This document shows positions 1-10,483 of a stretch of DNA of 64,000 bases, piece after piece (the stretch's first letter is position 1; each line of letters begins with the position of its first letter). The DNA is taken from positions 124,001 to 188,000 of the forward strand of contig NZ_QBUG01000001.1 of the NCBI RefSeq assembly GCF_003058225.1, given 5' to 3'. The notes under the pieces are model-generated. The model did not search any database. It worked only from the letters and a program-made list of their open reading frames with translations, and had not been told where the DNA came from. This DNA is from Promicromonospora sp. AC04. Lineage in GTDB: Bacteria > Actinomycetota > Actinomycetes > Actinomycetales > Cellulomonadaceae. A program made the position numbers and the translations under genes.

Positions 1-3000
1 TCTCCTGATCCCACCCCAGGGACACAGCGGTGGTCAGGTAGTCGCTGTCCTGGGTCTGGGTCAGCGTCCGGCCCGCGTTGTCGTACGTGAACGACGTCCC
101 CGAGGTCCCGCCCGGCCCGTCCGTCGTGATCGACGTGACCGCGTGCGGCCCAGCGAACTCGCCCACGTCGGTGGTGTCACCGTCCGCGTTCAGGTCTCGC
201 GTGCCCTCGTAGGAGTAGTCCCGCGTGGTTGTCTGCCCACCATCGACGTCGCCCGCCGCGCCACGGGTCCGGTAGGTCTCGTAGGTGCGGTTGCCCAGCG
301 AGTCGTACTCGAACGAGGACCAGTACGGCGCAGCCCCACCGAGTGCCGGGATCGACCTCGCCAGCCCGCAGTTGCCGGAGGCAGGGGTCCACGCCTCGGT
401 CAGGCGGCGCAGCGCGTCGTATTCGTAGCACTGCCGGTCTGCGGCCCGCCCCGTGGACGTGGGTCGGTCCTTGACCGAGAGCACGTTCCCAGCTTCGTCG
501 TACGAGTAGGTGAGATCGAGCTCGGTACCACCGATCCGTTCGCGGTCCAGCTTCACGCTCTGCAGCCGACTCGTACCGATCTCGTACCCGTAGGACACGA
601 CAGTGCCGTAAGTGTTACCCAGGTCGAGAAAGGACAACCTGCCGTACACGTCGGTGCGGCTGCTAGCGACATAGGCACCCCACCCGAAACCACCACCCAT
701 CCACTCAGCGACACTCGTGTCGTCGTCGTACTGGGTGGTCACGGTCTCCTTGCGCAACCCACCTGCGGCGGGATACGTGGTCGAGGCGAGCTGCCCGTCC
801 GCGGTGTAGGTGGCCTTCTGCTCGTAGGTCCCTGTCAGACCGGCCATCGCGGTGGTGTCCGGAATGACGGTCGCCGTGCCGGTCGGGCGGTAAGCCTTGT
901 CGAACCCGGTCACGGCCGTAACGAAATCGCCGTCCCCGTCCGCAGAGCCCGCAACTCTGGTAGAGCTCGTGACCTGGCCCTGGACAACTTGCCCCGCGTT
1001 CGCGCCGGCGTAGGACGTCAGAACGTCGTACGTCCACCTGGCGCGAACCGTGCCGGTGGCGGTGGCCTGCCGCACCGTCGTGCGGCGCCCCAGCTGGTCG
1101 TAGGCGTAGAACAGCTTCTGACCCGCGGCGTTCGTCACCGATGTGACCTGGCCTGCGACGTCGTACGCCGTGACCGTCTTCCCGGCGTCAGGATCTATGG
1201 CCTCGGTCTGCCGGCCGAGCTTGTCGTACGTGTAGGTCCAGGTGTTGTCCTCGGTGTCCAGCACCTTGGACAGCCGCCCTGCCTTGTATCGGTAGGTGGT
1301 GGTCTGCTCCTCCAGGTCGAGGACACCGGCCAGCGTGCGCACCCCCGCCTCGTCGACCGGGTCGCGCAGGAACTGGCTCATCTCGACCGTCCGCCCTCGA
1401 GCGTCGACCACCGACTGGGTCGGGGTCGCGCCGTCCGGAGGCACCACGGTGGTCGTGGCGCCGTCGTAGTGCGTGGTGGTGCGCCACTGCTCGTAGGCCG
1501 GGTTCGCGGGGGTGCCCGTGAACAAGACCTCGGTCCGGACCCGGCCCAAGCCGTCGTACGTGTAGACCGTGGTGGCGTCCGGTTCCACGGCCGCGCCCAC
1601 CAGGGTGGTGCTCGGGTTGCCGGTCGCGAACCAGCCCGAGGTCACGAACGAGACCCGGCCGTTCGCGTCGTACTCCGTGTCGGTGATGATCCGGCCGTTG
1701 GTCGCTTCGTCGTCCCCGTCCAGGGACTCCGTCTGCGTCTGGACCGGACGAAGCAGCCCGTCGTACAGCGCGACCGACGCGTGATAGCCGGAGCCGTCCG
1801 CGGCCAGCATCTTGGTGGTCACGGCGTTCACGCCGTTGCGCGACGTCGAGTACGCGTAGGTGACGTTCGCCGACTTGCCCTCCCGGTCCGGGTACGTCAC
1901 CGAGAGCAGGCGGCCGGCGGCGTCGTACGTCGCTGTTGTGGGCCTGTCGTTGGTGTCCTTTACCGTGGTCGGCACACCCAGGAGCGGGTGCAGCACAGTG
2001 GTGGAGTCGTGCTCGGTCAAGGTGACGCCGTCACCATCGCCGTCGCCTGCCCCATCGGGGTCCGGGGTGGTCGTGACCACCTGGGTAGTCACACCGTTGG
2101 CCTCGGTGTACGCCGTCTTGGACACCCGCCCCAGCGGGTCGGTAGAGCTCGTCGCCCGGCCCCGGCTGTCATAGGCAGTACCCACCACCGGAGACTCGCT
2201 ACCGAAGACGCCGCTCGCATCGTTCGTCTTCACGCTCGTCGGCAGGCCCCTGGTCGGGACAGTGCCATATGCGAGCCCGTCGTAGCTGATCTGCGACGCC
2301 CCGACCAGGTCGGCCGGCCTGGACGCCGTCCCGGCACAGCTCACGCTGACCGTCTCGGTCTCCTTGGGCACCACCACGTGGTTGTTGCTGACCAGGTAGG
2401 TCGTGCGGGTGCACAGGTTGTCCGAGGTGATGTTGTCCTCGGCCGTCTCTGAGAACGCACCGAAGTCGTCGACCTGGGTGACCTGCCCGTTCGCGTCGTA
2501 CCGCGTATCGGTGCGGGTCACGTACTCCAGCGAACCGTCGCCGGTGTACGACGCGGCGTACGTGTCCATGCGGGTGGTGCGGGTGGCGACCAGTAGGTCG
2601 TCGTCGGCCGCGCTACCCGTGCTCGCCGTCTGCGTCGCCTCAGGGACCGTGATCGTCTTGGAGACGTCGGTGTCGCCGTTCAGCACGGTGCTCACCACCG
2701 GCATCCCGGCGAACCGTTCGTGGTCCGTGACGTGGCGGGTGGTGATCGAGTCCACGGGCAGGTCGAGCACTGCACCCGTGCCCTGCAGGTACTGGGTCCT
2801 GGTCTTCGCGGCGACCGAACCCGACCCCGTCGTTGTCGTCACGGTCTTGTATCCGCGGTTGACCGAGAAGGTGCGGTCCTTCTTCGGCGTCAGCGGATCG
2901 TCGATCCGTGCCCACTCGATGCCGTCCTGGTACGCGTACGAGGTGACGACCGAGCCGCTCAGCGCCCCGCTCTCGCCCGGCGACTGGGTCACCTTGGACA

Positions 3001-6000
3001 CCATGTAGGAGTGGAAGTACTCGCTGCGGGCCTTGGGCATGCCCCACGGGTGCCACACCACCGGGAAGCACCGCGACTCGTTCGCCGACTGGTCCGCGAT
3101 CGGGATGTAGCCCTGCGCGACCGCTGGATGTGTACCGGCGGTGCACTGCTTCGGGGTGTACTCGATGGCGATCGTCGCGCCGGTCTCGGTGGTGATCCCC
3201 GTGACCCGGATGCGATTCATCACCGGCAGGCCGTCCGAGACCGTGTCCGCGACCCGCCCGGGCAGCTGCCCCTCCCCGTCGAACCTGATCGGGTCGAAGA
3301 CCACGTCGTCCGACGTCGAGCTGCTAAGACCGTTCGCGGTGCGCTTGATCGCGTCCAGCCATAGGATCCGGCCCGTGCCATCGCCCGGGTCGCGCCACTT
3401 CTGCGTGAGCGCGACCGTGTCCTTCGCCGTCAGCGTCCCGTCGACGTTCACCTTCGTCACTACGCTCGTGAGGCGCTTGGTCGAGAAGAACGCGGGGCTC
3501 CGGACGTCCGGGCAATGGGTGGTCGATGTGCACTCCAGGTCGACGGGCGTGTCGTGCCAGCGCACCGCGCCGGCCTGGCGGTCACCGGTCTCACAATCCG
3601 TCGATGCAGCCAGGCAGCGCTCCGCGACCGAGAAGTCCACCACATACGGATTGGCGGGCCCGTTGACCGTGTCCGGTTCGGATCCGGCGCGGGTGCCGTA
3701 GCTGATCCAGTCCAGCGTCCCGCCGCGGGTGTAGCTGCGCGTGGCGCCCGTGTTGTTGTTCGCGCCGTACCGGTTGGTCTCGCTCGCGTACCGGTAGGTC
3801 ATCGTGTTGTCCGACGTGTCGCGGACATAGTCGAGGTTGAACCGCCACCCCATCTGCCTGCCGGACTCCGCGAACGCGGTCTTGTACCCGGGCTCGTCCG
3901 GGTGGTTGGAGTACACCGGGACGGTCCACCGGGAGTTCTGCGCCAGCGTGTCTCCGGAGTACCGCTCGTCCTTGCCAAAGGAGTACGTGGTGCCGTCGGT
4001 CGTGGTGACCTTCCAGTACTCGCCGGCCCACCCGGCGTCGGTCTTCGCGTCGGCTCCGGTGGGACGACCGTACTGCTGGACGAGCGTTCCGTCGTCGGTC
4101 TCCGGACGCCACTCGATCGCACCGGTCGTGGCCGCGACGTCGTCCTTCACCAGCGCCGAGGATGTGCCGTTGAACACCAGGAACGCGTTGTCGCTGTCCC
4201 AGCACAGGTCACCCGTCTTGCGAGAGGTGTTGTTCGGCTCTTCGCCACGCGCCTCGTCGCGGTCCTGGGCACAGGGCACGTACCGGCGCTCGACGAAGCC
4301 GCTGGTCATATCCCACCCGTCGCCGACCCACGACGACTGGTTGTTCGTGCTGGACACGCGCCCATCCAGGGAGGCGCTCGAGTAGCCGAGCGCGAGCTCC
4401 GGCGAGGGTCCCGCGCCGGGGGCCGGGACCTGGATCGGGTACGACCACCCCAGCGAACCCGTGCCGCCGCTGACCGACCAGGACGACGCCGACGAGAGCG
4501 GGGTCGCACCCCAGTCCCCGGCCCCCGAGCTGGTGCCTGCCGTGACGGCGAACGTGTCGCCGGCACCAGGGCCCGACGCGAGCGCACTCACCTCAGCATC
4601 CGCGGCGGCCGTGCTCTTCGCCGCCTGTCCGGACTTCTCCGACTCTTCGGCGACGGCGGCCGACGCCCCGGCCGCAGCCAGGTCGAGGGTCGCCGTCACG
4701 GTCCCGGCCTCAGAGTCGTTTGTTGAGTCGACCGGGGTGGGTGAGCATTCCTCCAGGTCCGGAGTCGTGGCATGACAGGCCGGGATCCGGACGACGCCGA
4801 GCCGCCCGGACCAGTCAGCGCCCGCGAGGTCGGTGAATTCGTCGTAGTCCACCTGGACCTGCACCTGCCGCACGCCGGTCTCCGGCGGGGCAGCGGCAGT
4901 GGTGTCCGTGACGTCCAGGAGCACACCGGCGATCCCCGCGCTGATGGCGGTGGCCTGGTCAGCGACCTCGACGTGCACCTCCGACGCGGCCTCGGGCGCG
5001 CCTTCGGCGGGCGCCGGAGCACCGACCGCCAGGTCGAGCCCGCCCAGAGTCGCCTCGCCCACCGGTGTGAGGGCCTCCGGCACGGGCACCGTGGCCTCGG
5101 CCGCCTCAGGTGCGTCCTGCAGCGGGACGAGAGCTGGATCCTCCGCCGGCTCCGGCGGTGCGGTCAATGGCACCGGGGTCGGCGTCGCCGCAGCCGGCAC
5201 AGCTTCGTCAGCCGCCTCCTCGGCGGGGTCCAGGTTCTCCGTACGCGCTGCCAGATCCGTGCCCTCGGCGTCCGCGGAGGCGGCCGGGGGCTCGTACTCG
5301 ATGGTCAGCTTGCCGTCGTGGCGGTACCGCTTCCACCCCAGCGTCATGTCGGACTCGTTCAGGGCCGCGAGGCCCAGGCTGAGCGTGCCGGTGTCGGTCT
5401 CGGCCAGGCCCTTCACCCCCGCCGTGGCGTCGAGGTCGACCCATCCGGCGTTGTCGCACGAAGGCTTGTGCGCCACCGTCTTCCGCGACAGCTCCGTCCC
5501 GAACGGCACAGAGGCCCAGGAGTCCCAGGTAGACGCGGCGTCGATCGGCCTGGTGCTGAACAGCCGCACAGTGCGCGCGGTGCAGTCCCAGCTGTCGTCG
5601 CCGTAGACGCTGAACGTGGCCGAGGTGATCGCGTCGGGCTCGAGCAGCCCGAGGTGGTCGAGCCCGGTGAACTGCCAGCCCAGCCGGAACTTGACCGTCT
5701 CGAGGCAGGAGGCGGCCACCCCGACATCGCACAGCCCCAAGCCCTGGTTGCCCTCGAACATGTACCCACTGGTGGCGTCCGGAGTGCCCTCGTGCACCAT
5801 GAGCCACTCGTTCCCCGCGGAGGTCACGGTGGGGTCGATCAGCGCGGGAAAGACCGTGTCCGGGTCCGAGAGCAGGAAGTCGCGGTCGGGACGGATCCGC
5901 ACCCCGACCGTCGCAGGCTCGGTGGCGTCGGCGGCACCGAAGCCACCCGACGCGTCCAGGGAGTCGCCGCCCACGGACAGTCCGCCGCCGGTCAGGTCCA

Positions 6001-7147
6001 CGCCCGGTGCGGAGGCACCCAGGGTGTCGATTCCGGCAGCTGCGGCGTCTGACGTCGCGTTCGTCGACACGTCGGTGTTGTGGCGCGCTTTGGCCGGGAC
6101 CAGGTCCACCGGCATCGACAGCTGCTGATCACCGTGGAGCGGAGCCGTGGCGCGGGCCTTCGGGTCACCAGCGTCCTCGCCGCTGACCTGGTCCCAGCGG
6201 GCGGGAATTGAAGGCCCGGCCGCACCCTGTCCGTCGTCGGCTGCCGATACACCGGAAGAGCTGAACAACCCTGACGCACCAGCGTCCTGGCCTGCCGCGC
6301 CGGAGGCCGCGGAGTCCCACATCTTCGGCTTCGGCGCGCGGAAGATCGGCTGTCCGAAGGCATCGACGACGTCGAAACCACCCGCAGCGCTCTGCGTGAC
6401 CGTCAGCCCTGCCGAGGTCGTGACGGGAAAGGTGAGCTCGTCCAGACCGAGCTTCCTGTCCGCGCGCTTGGCGGCAGCACGATCGGCCAGGCGCAAGGCC
6501 GTGGAGATGCCCGTACCGTCCGGGTTGATCGTGACGACCAGGTCGGTGCCCTTGCCGGCAACCGCCGGGTAGGTCACCGAGTCCCCGTCGATGACGGGCT
6601 CGGTCAGGTCGAACGGGCTGTCGTAGGTCAGGGTGTGCCCGTTGCTGTTGATCGTCGCGAGCGGCACCCCGGCCGTTCCGTCGGACAGCGTGATCGGATA
6701 GACCGGTGCCGCGACGGAGAGCACCCCGTCCGCAGGGTCCGCGTCGACGATCCGGTTCGAGACCGGTCCCCACGCACCGCTGACTGCGGTACGGGATGCC
6801 ACGGTGGTGACCTCCTGGGTCACGGTCCCGTCCTCGGTCGCCGTGAACGTCGACCAGGGTGACCGTGCCGAGGTGATCTCGACGTCCTGCCCGCAGGCTT
6901 GTGCGAGCTCGAGCGCGCTGTCCTGATCCGCCGCCGCCACCGCCTGGCACTCGGCTCCCACGAGGGGACCGACGGCCAGGGCAGGCTGGGCCACAAGGGC
7001 GAACACCAGGCCGCTCGCGACCGTGACGACACCGGCACGCCGCGCCCCGGCTCGCCACACGGACCTGATCGTCCGCACCGTCCTGACGGTCGCCGTGGCC
7101 ACACCGCCGCGCACCTGCCCACCAAACCCAGTCACTCTTGTTCCCAT
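1..7147 (-). CDS. Secreted RHS/YD-repeat protein, 3' end outside the window
   Basis: The reading frame stays open for about 2,380 codons and runs off the left edge, so the C-terminus, where RHS proteins usually carry a variable toxin tip, is not visible. The ATG start is followed by a basic stretch and a hydrophobic signal segment (about residues 35-60). Next come an N-terminal module with two cysteines and an SPW motif, a DNRLRE-like beta domain ending in GWKRYRHDG (about 530-610), and an alanine/proline/glutamate-rich linker. From about residue 890 there is an SpvB/RHS-type entry region (SWSVSGGTGSLGWSYP). From about residue 1650 there are many YD repeats such as YDSLGNRTYE. The family forms a large extracellular shell protein, often a polymorphic toxin carrier. 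The gene lies 44 bp downstream of a LamG protein that shares its N-terminal module, so the two are probably co-transcribed. No strong ribosome site is visible. RHS identity is clear; toxin function is inference. Confidence 0.9.
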   Translation of the reverse strand, partial: MGTRVTGFGGQVRGGVATATVRTVRTIRSVWRAGARRAGVVTVASGLVFALVAQPALAVGPLVGAECQAVAAADQDSALELAQACGQDVEITSARSPWSTFTATEDGTVTQEVTTVASRTAVSGAWGPVSNRIVDADPADGVLSVAAPVYPITLSDGTAGVPLATINSNGHTLTYDSPFDLTEPVIDGDSVTYPAVAGKGTDLVVTINPDGTGISTALRLADRAAAKRADRKLGLDELTFPVTTSAGLTVTQSAAGGFDVVDAFGQPIFRAPKPKMWDSAASGAAGQDAGASGLFSSSGVSAADDGQGAAGPSIPARWDQVSGEDAGDPKARATAPLHGDQQLSMPVDLVPAKARHNTDVSTNATSDAAAAGIDTLGASAPGVDLTGGGLSVGGDSLDASGGFGAADATEPATVGVRIRPDRDFLLSDPDTVFPALIDPTVTSAGNEWLMVHEGTPDATSGYMFEGNQGLGLCDVGVAASCLETVKFRLGWQFTGLDHLGLLEPDAITSATFSVYGDDSWDCTARTVRLFSTRPIDAASTWDSWASVPFGTELSRKTVAHKPSCDNAGWVDLDATAGVKGLAETDTGTLSLGLAALNESDMTLGWKRYRHDGKLTIEYEPPAASADAEGTDLAARTENLDPAEEAADEAVPAAATPTPVPLTAPPEPAEDPALVPLQDAPEAAEATVPVPEALTPVGEATLGGLDLAVGAPAPAEGAPEAASEVHVEVADQATAISAGIAGVLLDVTDTTAAAPPETGVRQVQVQVDYDEFTDLAGADWSGRLGVVRIPACHATTPDLEECSPTPVDSTNDSEAGTVTATLDLAAAGASAAVAEESEKSGQAAKSTAAADAEVSALASGPGAGDTFAVTAGTSSGAGDWGATPLSSASSWSVSGGTGSLGWSYPIQVPAPGAGPSPELALGYSSASLDGRVSSTNNQSSWVGDGWDMTSGFVERRYVPCAQDRDEARGEEPNNTSRKTGDLCWDSDNAFLVFNGTSSALVKDDVAATTGAIEWRPETDDGTLVQQYGRPTGADAKTDAGWAGEYWKVTTTDGTTYSFGKDERYSGDTLAQNSRWTVPVYSNHPDEPGYKTAFAESGRQMGWRFNLDYVRDTSDNTMTYRYASETNRYGANNNTGATRSYTRGGTLDWISYGTRAGSEPDTVNGPANPYVVDFSVAERCLAASTDCETGDRQAGAVRWHDTPVDLECTSTTHCPDVRSPAFFSTKRLTSVVTKVNVDGTLTAKDTVALTQKWRDPGDGTGRILWLDAIKRTANGLSSSTSDDVVFDPIRFDGEGQLPGRVADTVSDGLPVMNRIRVTGITTETGATIAIEYTPKQCTAGTHPAVAQGYIPIADQSANESRCFPVVWHPWGMPKARSEYFHSYMVSKVTQSPGESGALSGSVVTSYAYQDGIEWARIDDPLTPKKDRTFSVNRGYKTVTTTTGSGSVAAKTRTQYLQGTGAVLDLPVDSITTRHVTDHERFAGMPVVSTVLNGDTDVSKTITVPEATQTASTGSAADDDLLVATRTTRMDTYAASYTGDGSLEYVTRTDTRYDANGQVTQVDDFGAFSETAEDNITSDNLCTRTTYLVSNNHVVVPKETETVSVSCAGTASRPADLVGASQISYDGLAYGTVPTRGLPTSVKTNDASGVFGSESPVVGTAYDSRGRATSSTDPLGRVSKTAYTEANGVTTQVVTTTPDPDGAGDGDGDGVTLTEHDSTTVLHPLLGVPTTVKDTNDRPTTATYDAAGRLLSVTYPDREGKSANVTYAYSTSRNGVNAVTTKMLAADGSGYHASVALYDGLLRPVQTQTESLDGDDEATNGRIITDTEYDANGRVSFVTSGWFATGNPSTTLVGAAVEPDATTVYTYDGLGRVRTEVLFTGTPANPAYEQWRTTTHYDGATTTVVPPDGATPTQSVVDARGRTVEMSQFLRDPVDEAGVRTLAGVLDLEEQTTTYRYKAGRLSKVLDTEDNTWTYTYDKLGRQTEAIDPDAGKTVTAYDVAGQVTSVTNAAGQKLFYAYDQLGRRTTVRQATATGTVRARWTYDVLTSYAGANAGQVVQGQVTSSTRVAGSADGDGDFVTAVTGFDKAYRPTGTATVIPDTTAMAGLTGTYEQKATYTADGQLASTTYPAAGGLRKETVTTQYDDDTSVAEWMGGGFGWGAYVASSRTDVYGRLSFLDLGNTYGTVVSYGYEIGTSRLQSVKLDRERIGGTELDLTYSYDEAGNVLSVKDRPTSTGRAADRQCYEYDALRRLTEAWTPASGNCGLARSIPALGGAAPYWSSFEYDSLGNRTYETYRTRGAAGDVDGGQTTTRDYSYEGTRDLNADGDTTDVGEFAGPHAVTSITTDGPGGTSGTSFTYDNAGRTLTQTQDSDYLTTAVSLGWDQE

Positions 7148-7191
7148 CTGGCTCGTCAGTTCCCGCACGTCCCCGCCTGTCGCTCGCAGGG

Positions 7192-10100
7192 TCACTGGCC
7201 CGACTCCTCGACCGACTTGTCGCCCACCGTCGGGTCGAGCGCCGGGATGCCGGTCAGGAAGTCGGTGCTGTCCGCGCCCTGGCACAGCCGCCGGACCTTG
7301 TTCTCGGCGATGACCGTTCCCTCGAACACGCGCACGTTGTCGATCTCACCGTCGAAGAAGTGAGCTGATTCGCCGTTCGACTTGCCCCGCCCGATGACGG
7401 TGGCACCCGTCGCGCGCCACATCGAAGAGATGGTCGCGGTGGAGTCGCTCCGGATCGGGTTGGCGGGTGCAGGCTTCTCCGGCGTACCGATCGGGCACAC
7501 CCACAACGACGCCTTCCCGGTGTCCTCGTTCCAAGCCCCGGTCAAATGCACCCACTCGCCTGGGGTATAGGTCACGGCGGAGGACTGCGTGGCACGCACG
7601 ATCCCCGAACCGGCCGCGTCTGTCTGGTACAGATTGAACGACCAACAGCCGCCGTCCGCCCTGCACGACCCCCACCACATGAGCGCGAACGGCGACAGGA
7701 CCGTGCCGTTCTGCGAGATCGCCACGTCGTGCCCGGTCAGGTCCGCATCCTGCGGGAGCCGCACGTGCGCCGATACGACGAAGCTCTTCGTCGTATCGAT
7801 CCCCGCCGCGACAGTGGCGGCCCGGTCGTCCACGCCGTCCAGAGAGATCGCCTTGTCGCCGACCCGGGATCCGAACAACTCGTGGGGGCCGGCTGTCCAG
7901 GTCGGCGCGGTGCCCACGCCGTCGTCCTTGATCGTCAGGGGTTCCTTCACCGTGACCCAAGCACCGTCCGCGACACTGGTACCGGTACCTTCGTCCATCC
8001 GCCAGATGTGCGACTCCTGTGGGGCGGCGATGTCGATGAAGTACGCCCTCGGGTCCGAGATGTTGCCCGCGCGGTCGACCGACCGCACGTACACGGTCGC
8101 CGGGCCCGGCTTGGTCGGGGTAAAGGACACCACCGCTGTGCCCGTAGAGGACGTCGGGACCGCCTTCGGCGTCGCCGGGTCGGTGAACCCGTACTGGAAC
8201 CGGACCACGTCCGTGGAGCCCGCCCAGCCGAACCGGAACTTGCCGGTCAGCCCGATGCCGCCGGCCTCGATGTTCTCGTTGGTGTACACCGCCTCCACGC
8301 CCGCGCCGCTGGTCACGGGGTAGATGTTCGGTATCTCAGGCTTGGTGATGTCCACGGTGAACTCGCACCACTTCGACCACGAGCCCTCTCGCCCGCTGGA
8401 GTCCTTGGCCAGGACACGCCACTTGTAGACGACGTTGGAGAACAGCTCGTTGTCCGGCACCTGGATCTTGTGCGTGCGTGCCGAGGGCAGATAGGACGAC
8501 ATATAGGCGCCCCACACCTGGATATCGCTGGTGACCCGCCAGATCTGGAACCGAGCCTTGGTCGCGTTCCCGTCAGGGTCGCGGATGAAGGCCGACAGCC
8601 TCGGCATGGTCGTGCGCAGCACCGGACGGTCCGTCCCGGTCTTGCAGGAGTAGTCCTCCTTGCTGTGCCACGTCGTCAGGCTCGACGGGATGCCGGGAGC
8701 TCGGTTGTACGTGACCGACAGCGTCGCCCGCGGGCTGGTGCTGCCGTTGCCGTCGTTCCGGCCGATGTACCGCTTCCAGCCGACCATCGTGGACTCGTTC
8801 GCCGACCGCACGCCCAGGGTGAGCGACGACCAGTTCGACGACGCGACCTTCTTCGCGCCCGCCGTGACGTCGAACCCAACCGACCGGACCATGCCGGCAC
8901 AGTCCGACCGGTGTGTCACCAGTGCGGAAGCAAGCCTGGTCGACCACGAACCACGGTTGTTCCAAGTCGTCGCGTTGCTGACGGCGTTCGAGCCAGCCTG
9001 GTAGACCCAGACGCCCGTCTTGTCGCAGTTGTACGAGAAGGTGGCGTTGATGTTGAAGACCGCCTTCGTGACGTCCGACGACGCCAGGCTCCCCACGCCG
9101 CCCAGGCCGCCGAACTCGTACAGAACCCGGTGCGTGCTGGACAGGCCGCACTGGTACCCGGCGTATGGGTCCGGCGCCAGGCACCGACCGACGCCGGCGT
9201 CGCCGTCGAACTGGTAGGAAGAAGCACTGTCCGGCCAGGCACTGCGCACAGCAGTGACCTCGGACAGGGTTCCGGACACGGCCAGCGCCGCGAACATCGG
9301 GAACGCCGTCGACTCGTCCTCTGCCGCGGTCTCGATCGCGGCCCCGACCGCATCGTCCTCGGCCCCCTCGCCGCCATCCGTGGGGAGCTCGACCACCGCG
9401 TCAGGAGTCAGAGGGCCGGCCAGCGGGTCCGTCTGGCCGGACGCGGTCGATGCGGACGGACTGGCTTCAATATCGGAAGAAGCCGCCCGCTCTACGTCGG
9501 CAGTCGCGCTTGCCGCTTGGTCCGCGGGCTCCTCGGAGGTCCAGATCAGCGGGCGGGACGACCGGAACACCTCCGGGTCTCCCCCATCTGCGTCCAGCTC
9601 GGCTGCGTCCGGATCCGTGACGGTGAACGCACCGTGCTCACGCGCGACGTCCAGGTCCGCACCGGTGGCGTCCTTGGCGCTCACGCCCAGACCCAGGTCG
9701 GCATCAAGGTCCGTAACCTGCGGGTTGCGTGCCGCCGCCTCATCCGCGATGCGCAGCACCTGACTGAAGCCCGACCCGTCGGCGTTCACCGCGACGACCA
9801 GGTCAACTCCGGACGGCTCACCGCCCGTGGACATGACGTCCGGGTACACGATCCGGTTGCCCTCCACGACCGGGTCGGTCAGCTCGAAAGGCGCCTCGAC
9901 GTCCACGACCTGACCGTCCGCGGAGGTCATTCGCGCCAGCACGTCCGGCTCCGTGTCGGCGTCGTTGCCGCCCGCCGAGAAGCTCATGGCCACCGCGGGA
10001 GCGGCAGGGCTCAGGCGGCCGGCCTCGTCCTCGGCCACCGCGGTCTCGATAGGCTCGAACGTCCCGTCACCATCCGCGTCGGACGCGTCCGCGCTGCTCC

Positions 10101-10449
10101 CGATCTCCAGCCGCACCTGGCCCGACGGCTGGCCGAAGTACGCCTGCCACGGACTCTTCTCGTCCAGTGCCTCGACCTCGTGCCCGCACCGGGCGGCCGT
10201 CGCCAGGGCCTCCGACATCGAAGGCTCTTCGACCGGGCAGTCCAGGACAGGCTCGTCGTCCAGGCTCATCGCGGACAGCACGCCGTCCGCGGCCCCGGTC
10301 GCGACAAGCGCCGACGCTCCTGACGCGAGGACCACCAACGCCGTCACCGCGGCTACGACACCACCGGCACGCGACCGGATCCCCCGCGCCGCACGCACCC
10401 ACGCTGTCGCCGCCATTCGCCGCGCACCACCCACGTCCGGAATGTCCAC
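7192..10449 (-). CDS. Large secreted LamG/concanavalin-like domain protein (1085 aa)
   Basis: The protein has a basic N-terminus and a hydrophobic segment (GGVVAAVTALVVLASGASAL, about residues 28-47), consistent with export. Residues about 65-260 match the N-terminal module of the downstream RHS protein: paired cysteines, SPW, PFELTDPVVEGNRIVYP, then DLVVAVNADGSGFSQ. An acidic low-complexity linker follows. Then come a DNRLRE-like domain (about 400-570, ending GWKRYIGRN), Ig/Fn3-like beta repeats (about 590-810) and a LamG/concanavalin-A-like domain (about 815-1065; SLDGVDDRA, WVHLTGAWNEDTG, GEIDNVRVF). Such domains usually bind glycans or surface partners; no catalytic motif is seen. The GTG start is taken as the longest frame; an ATG twelve codons in (10416) is an alternative, and neither has a good ribosome site. 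Its function is unknown; probably a surface partner of the RHS protein. Confidence 0.88.
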   Translation of the reverse strand: MDIPDVGGARRMAATAWVRAARGIRSRAGGVVAAVTALVVLASGASALVATGAADGVLSAMSLDDEPVLDCPVEEPSMSEALATAARCGHEVEALDEKSPWQAYFGQPSGQVRLEIGSSADASDADGDGTFEPIETAVAEDEAGRLSPAAPAVAMSFSAGGNDADTEPDVLARMTSADGQVVDVEAPFELTDPVVEGNRIVYPDVMSTGGEPSGVDLVVAVNADGSGFSQVLRIADEAAARNPQVTDLDADLGLGVSAKDATGADLDVAREHGAFTVTDPDAAELDADGGDPEVFRSSRPLIWTSEEPADQAASATADVERAASSDIEASPSASTASGQTDPLAGPLTPDAVVELPTDGGEGAEDDAVGAAIETAAEDESTAFPMFAALAVSGTLSEVTAVRSAWPDSASSYQFDGDAGVGRCLAPDPYAGYQCGLSSTHRVLYEFGGLGGVGSLASSDVTKAVFNINATFSYNCDKTGVWVYQAGSNAVSNATTWNNRGSWSTRLASALVTHRSDCAGMVRSVGFDVTAGAKKVASSNWSSLTLGVRSANESTMVGWKRYIGRNDGNGSTSPRATLSVTYNRAPGIPSSLTTWHSKEDYSCKTGTDRPVLRTTMPRLSAFIRDPDGNATKARFQIWRVTSDIQVWGAYMSSYLPSARTHKIQVPDNELFSNVVYKWRVLAKDSSGREGSWSKWCEFTVDITKPEIPNIYPVTSGAGVEAVYTNENIEAGGIGLTGKFRFGWAGSTDVVRFQYGFTDPATPKAVPTSSTGTAVVSFTPTKPGPATVYVRSVDRAGNISDPRAYFIDIAAPQESHIWRMDEGTGTSVADGAWVTVKEPLTIKDDGVGTAPTWTAGPHELFGSRVGDKAISLDGVDDRAATVAAGIDTTKSFVVSAHVRLPQDADLTGHDVAISQNGTVLSPFALMWWGSCRADGGCWSFNLYQTDAAGSGIVRATQSSAVTYTPGEWVHLTGAWNEDTGKASLWVCPIGTPEKPAPANPIRSDSTATISSMWRATGATVIGRGKSNGESAHFFDGEIDNVRVFEGTVIAENKVRRLCQGADSTDFLTGIPALDPTVGDKSVEESGQ

Positions 10450-10483
10450 AGGAAGGAGGTTATGGGCGAGAAAGAAAACGCTT

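Noticed and set aside
143-2452. Long plus-strand open frame across the RHS region
   Set aside because: It is antisense to the RHS gene, its translation is Arg/Val/Gly-rich with no family features, and open antisense frames are expected in high-GC DNA. Similar large antisense frames across other genes were rejected for the same reason.
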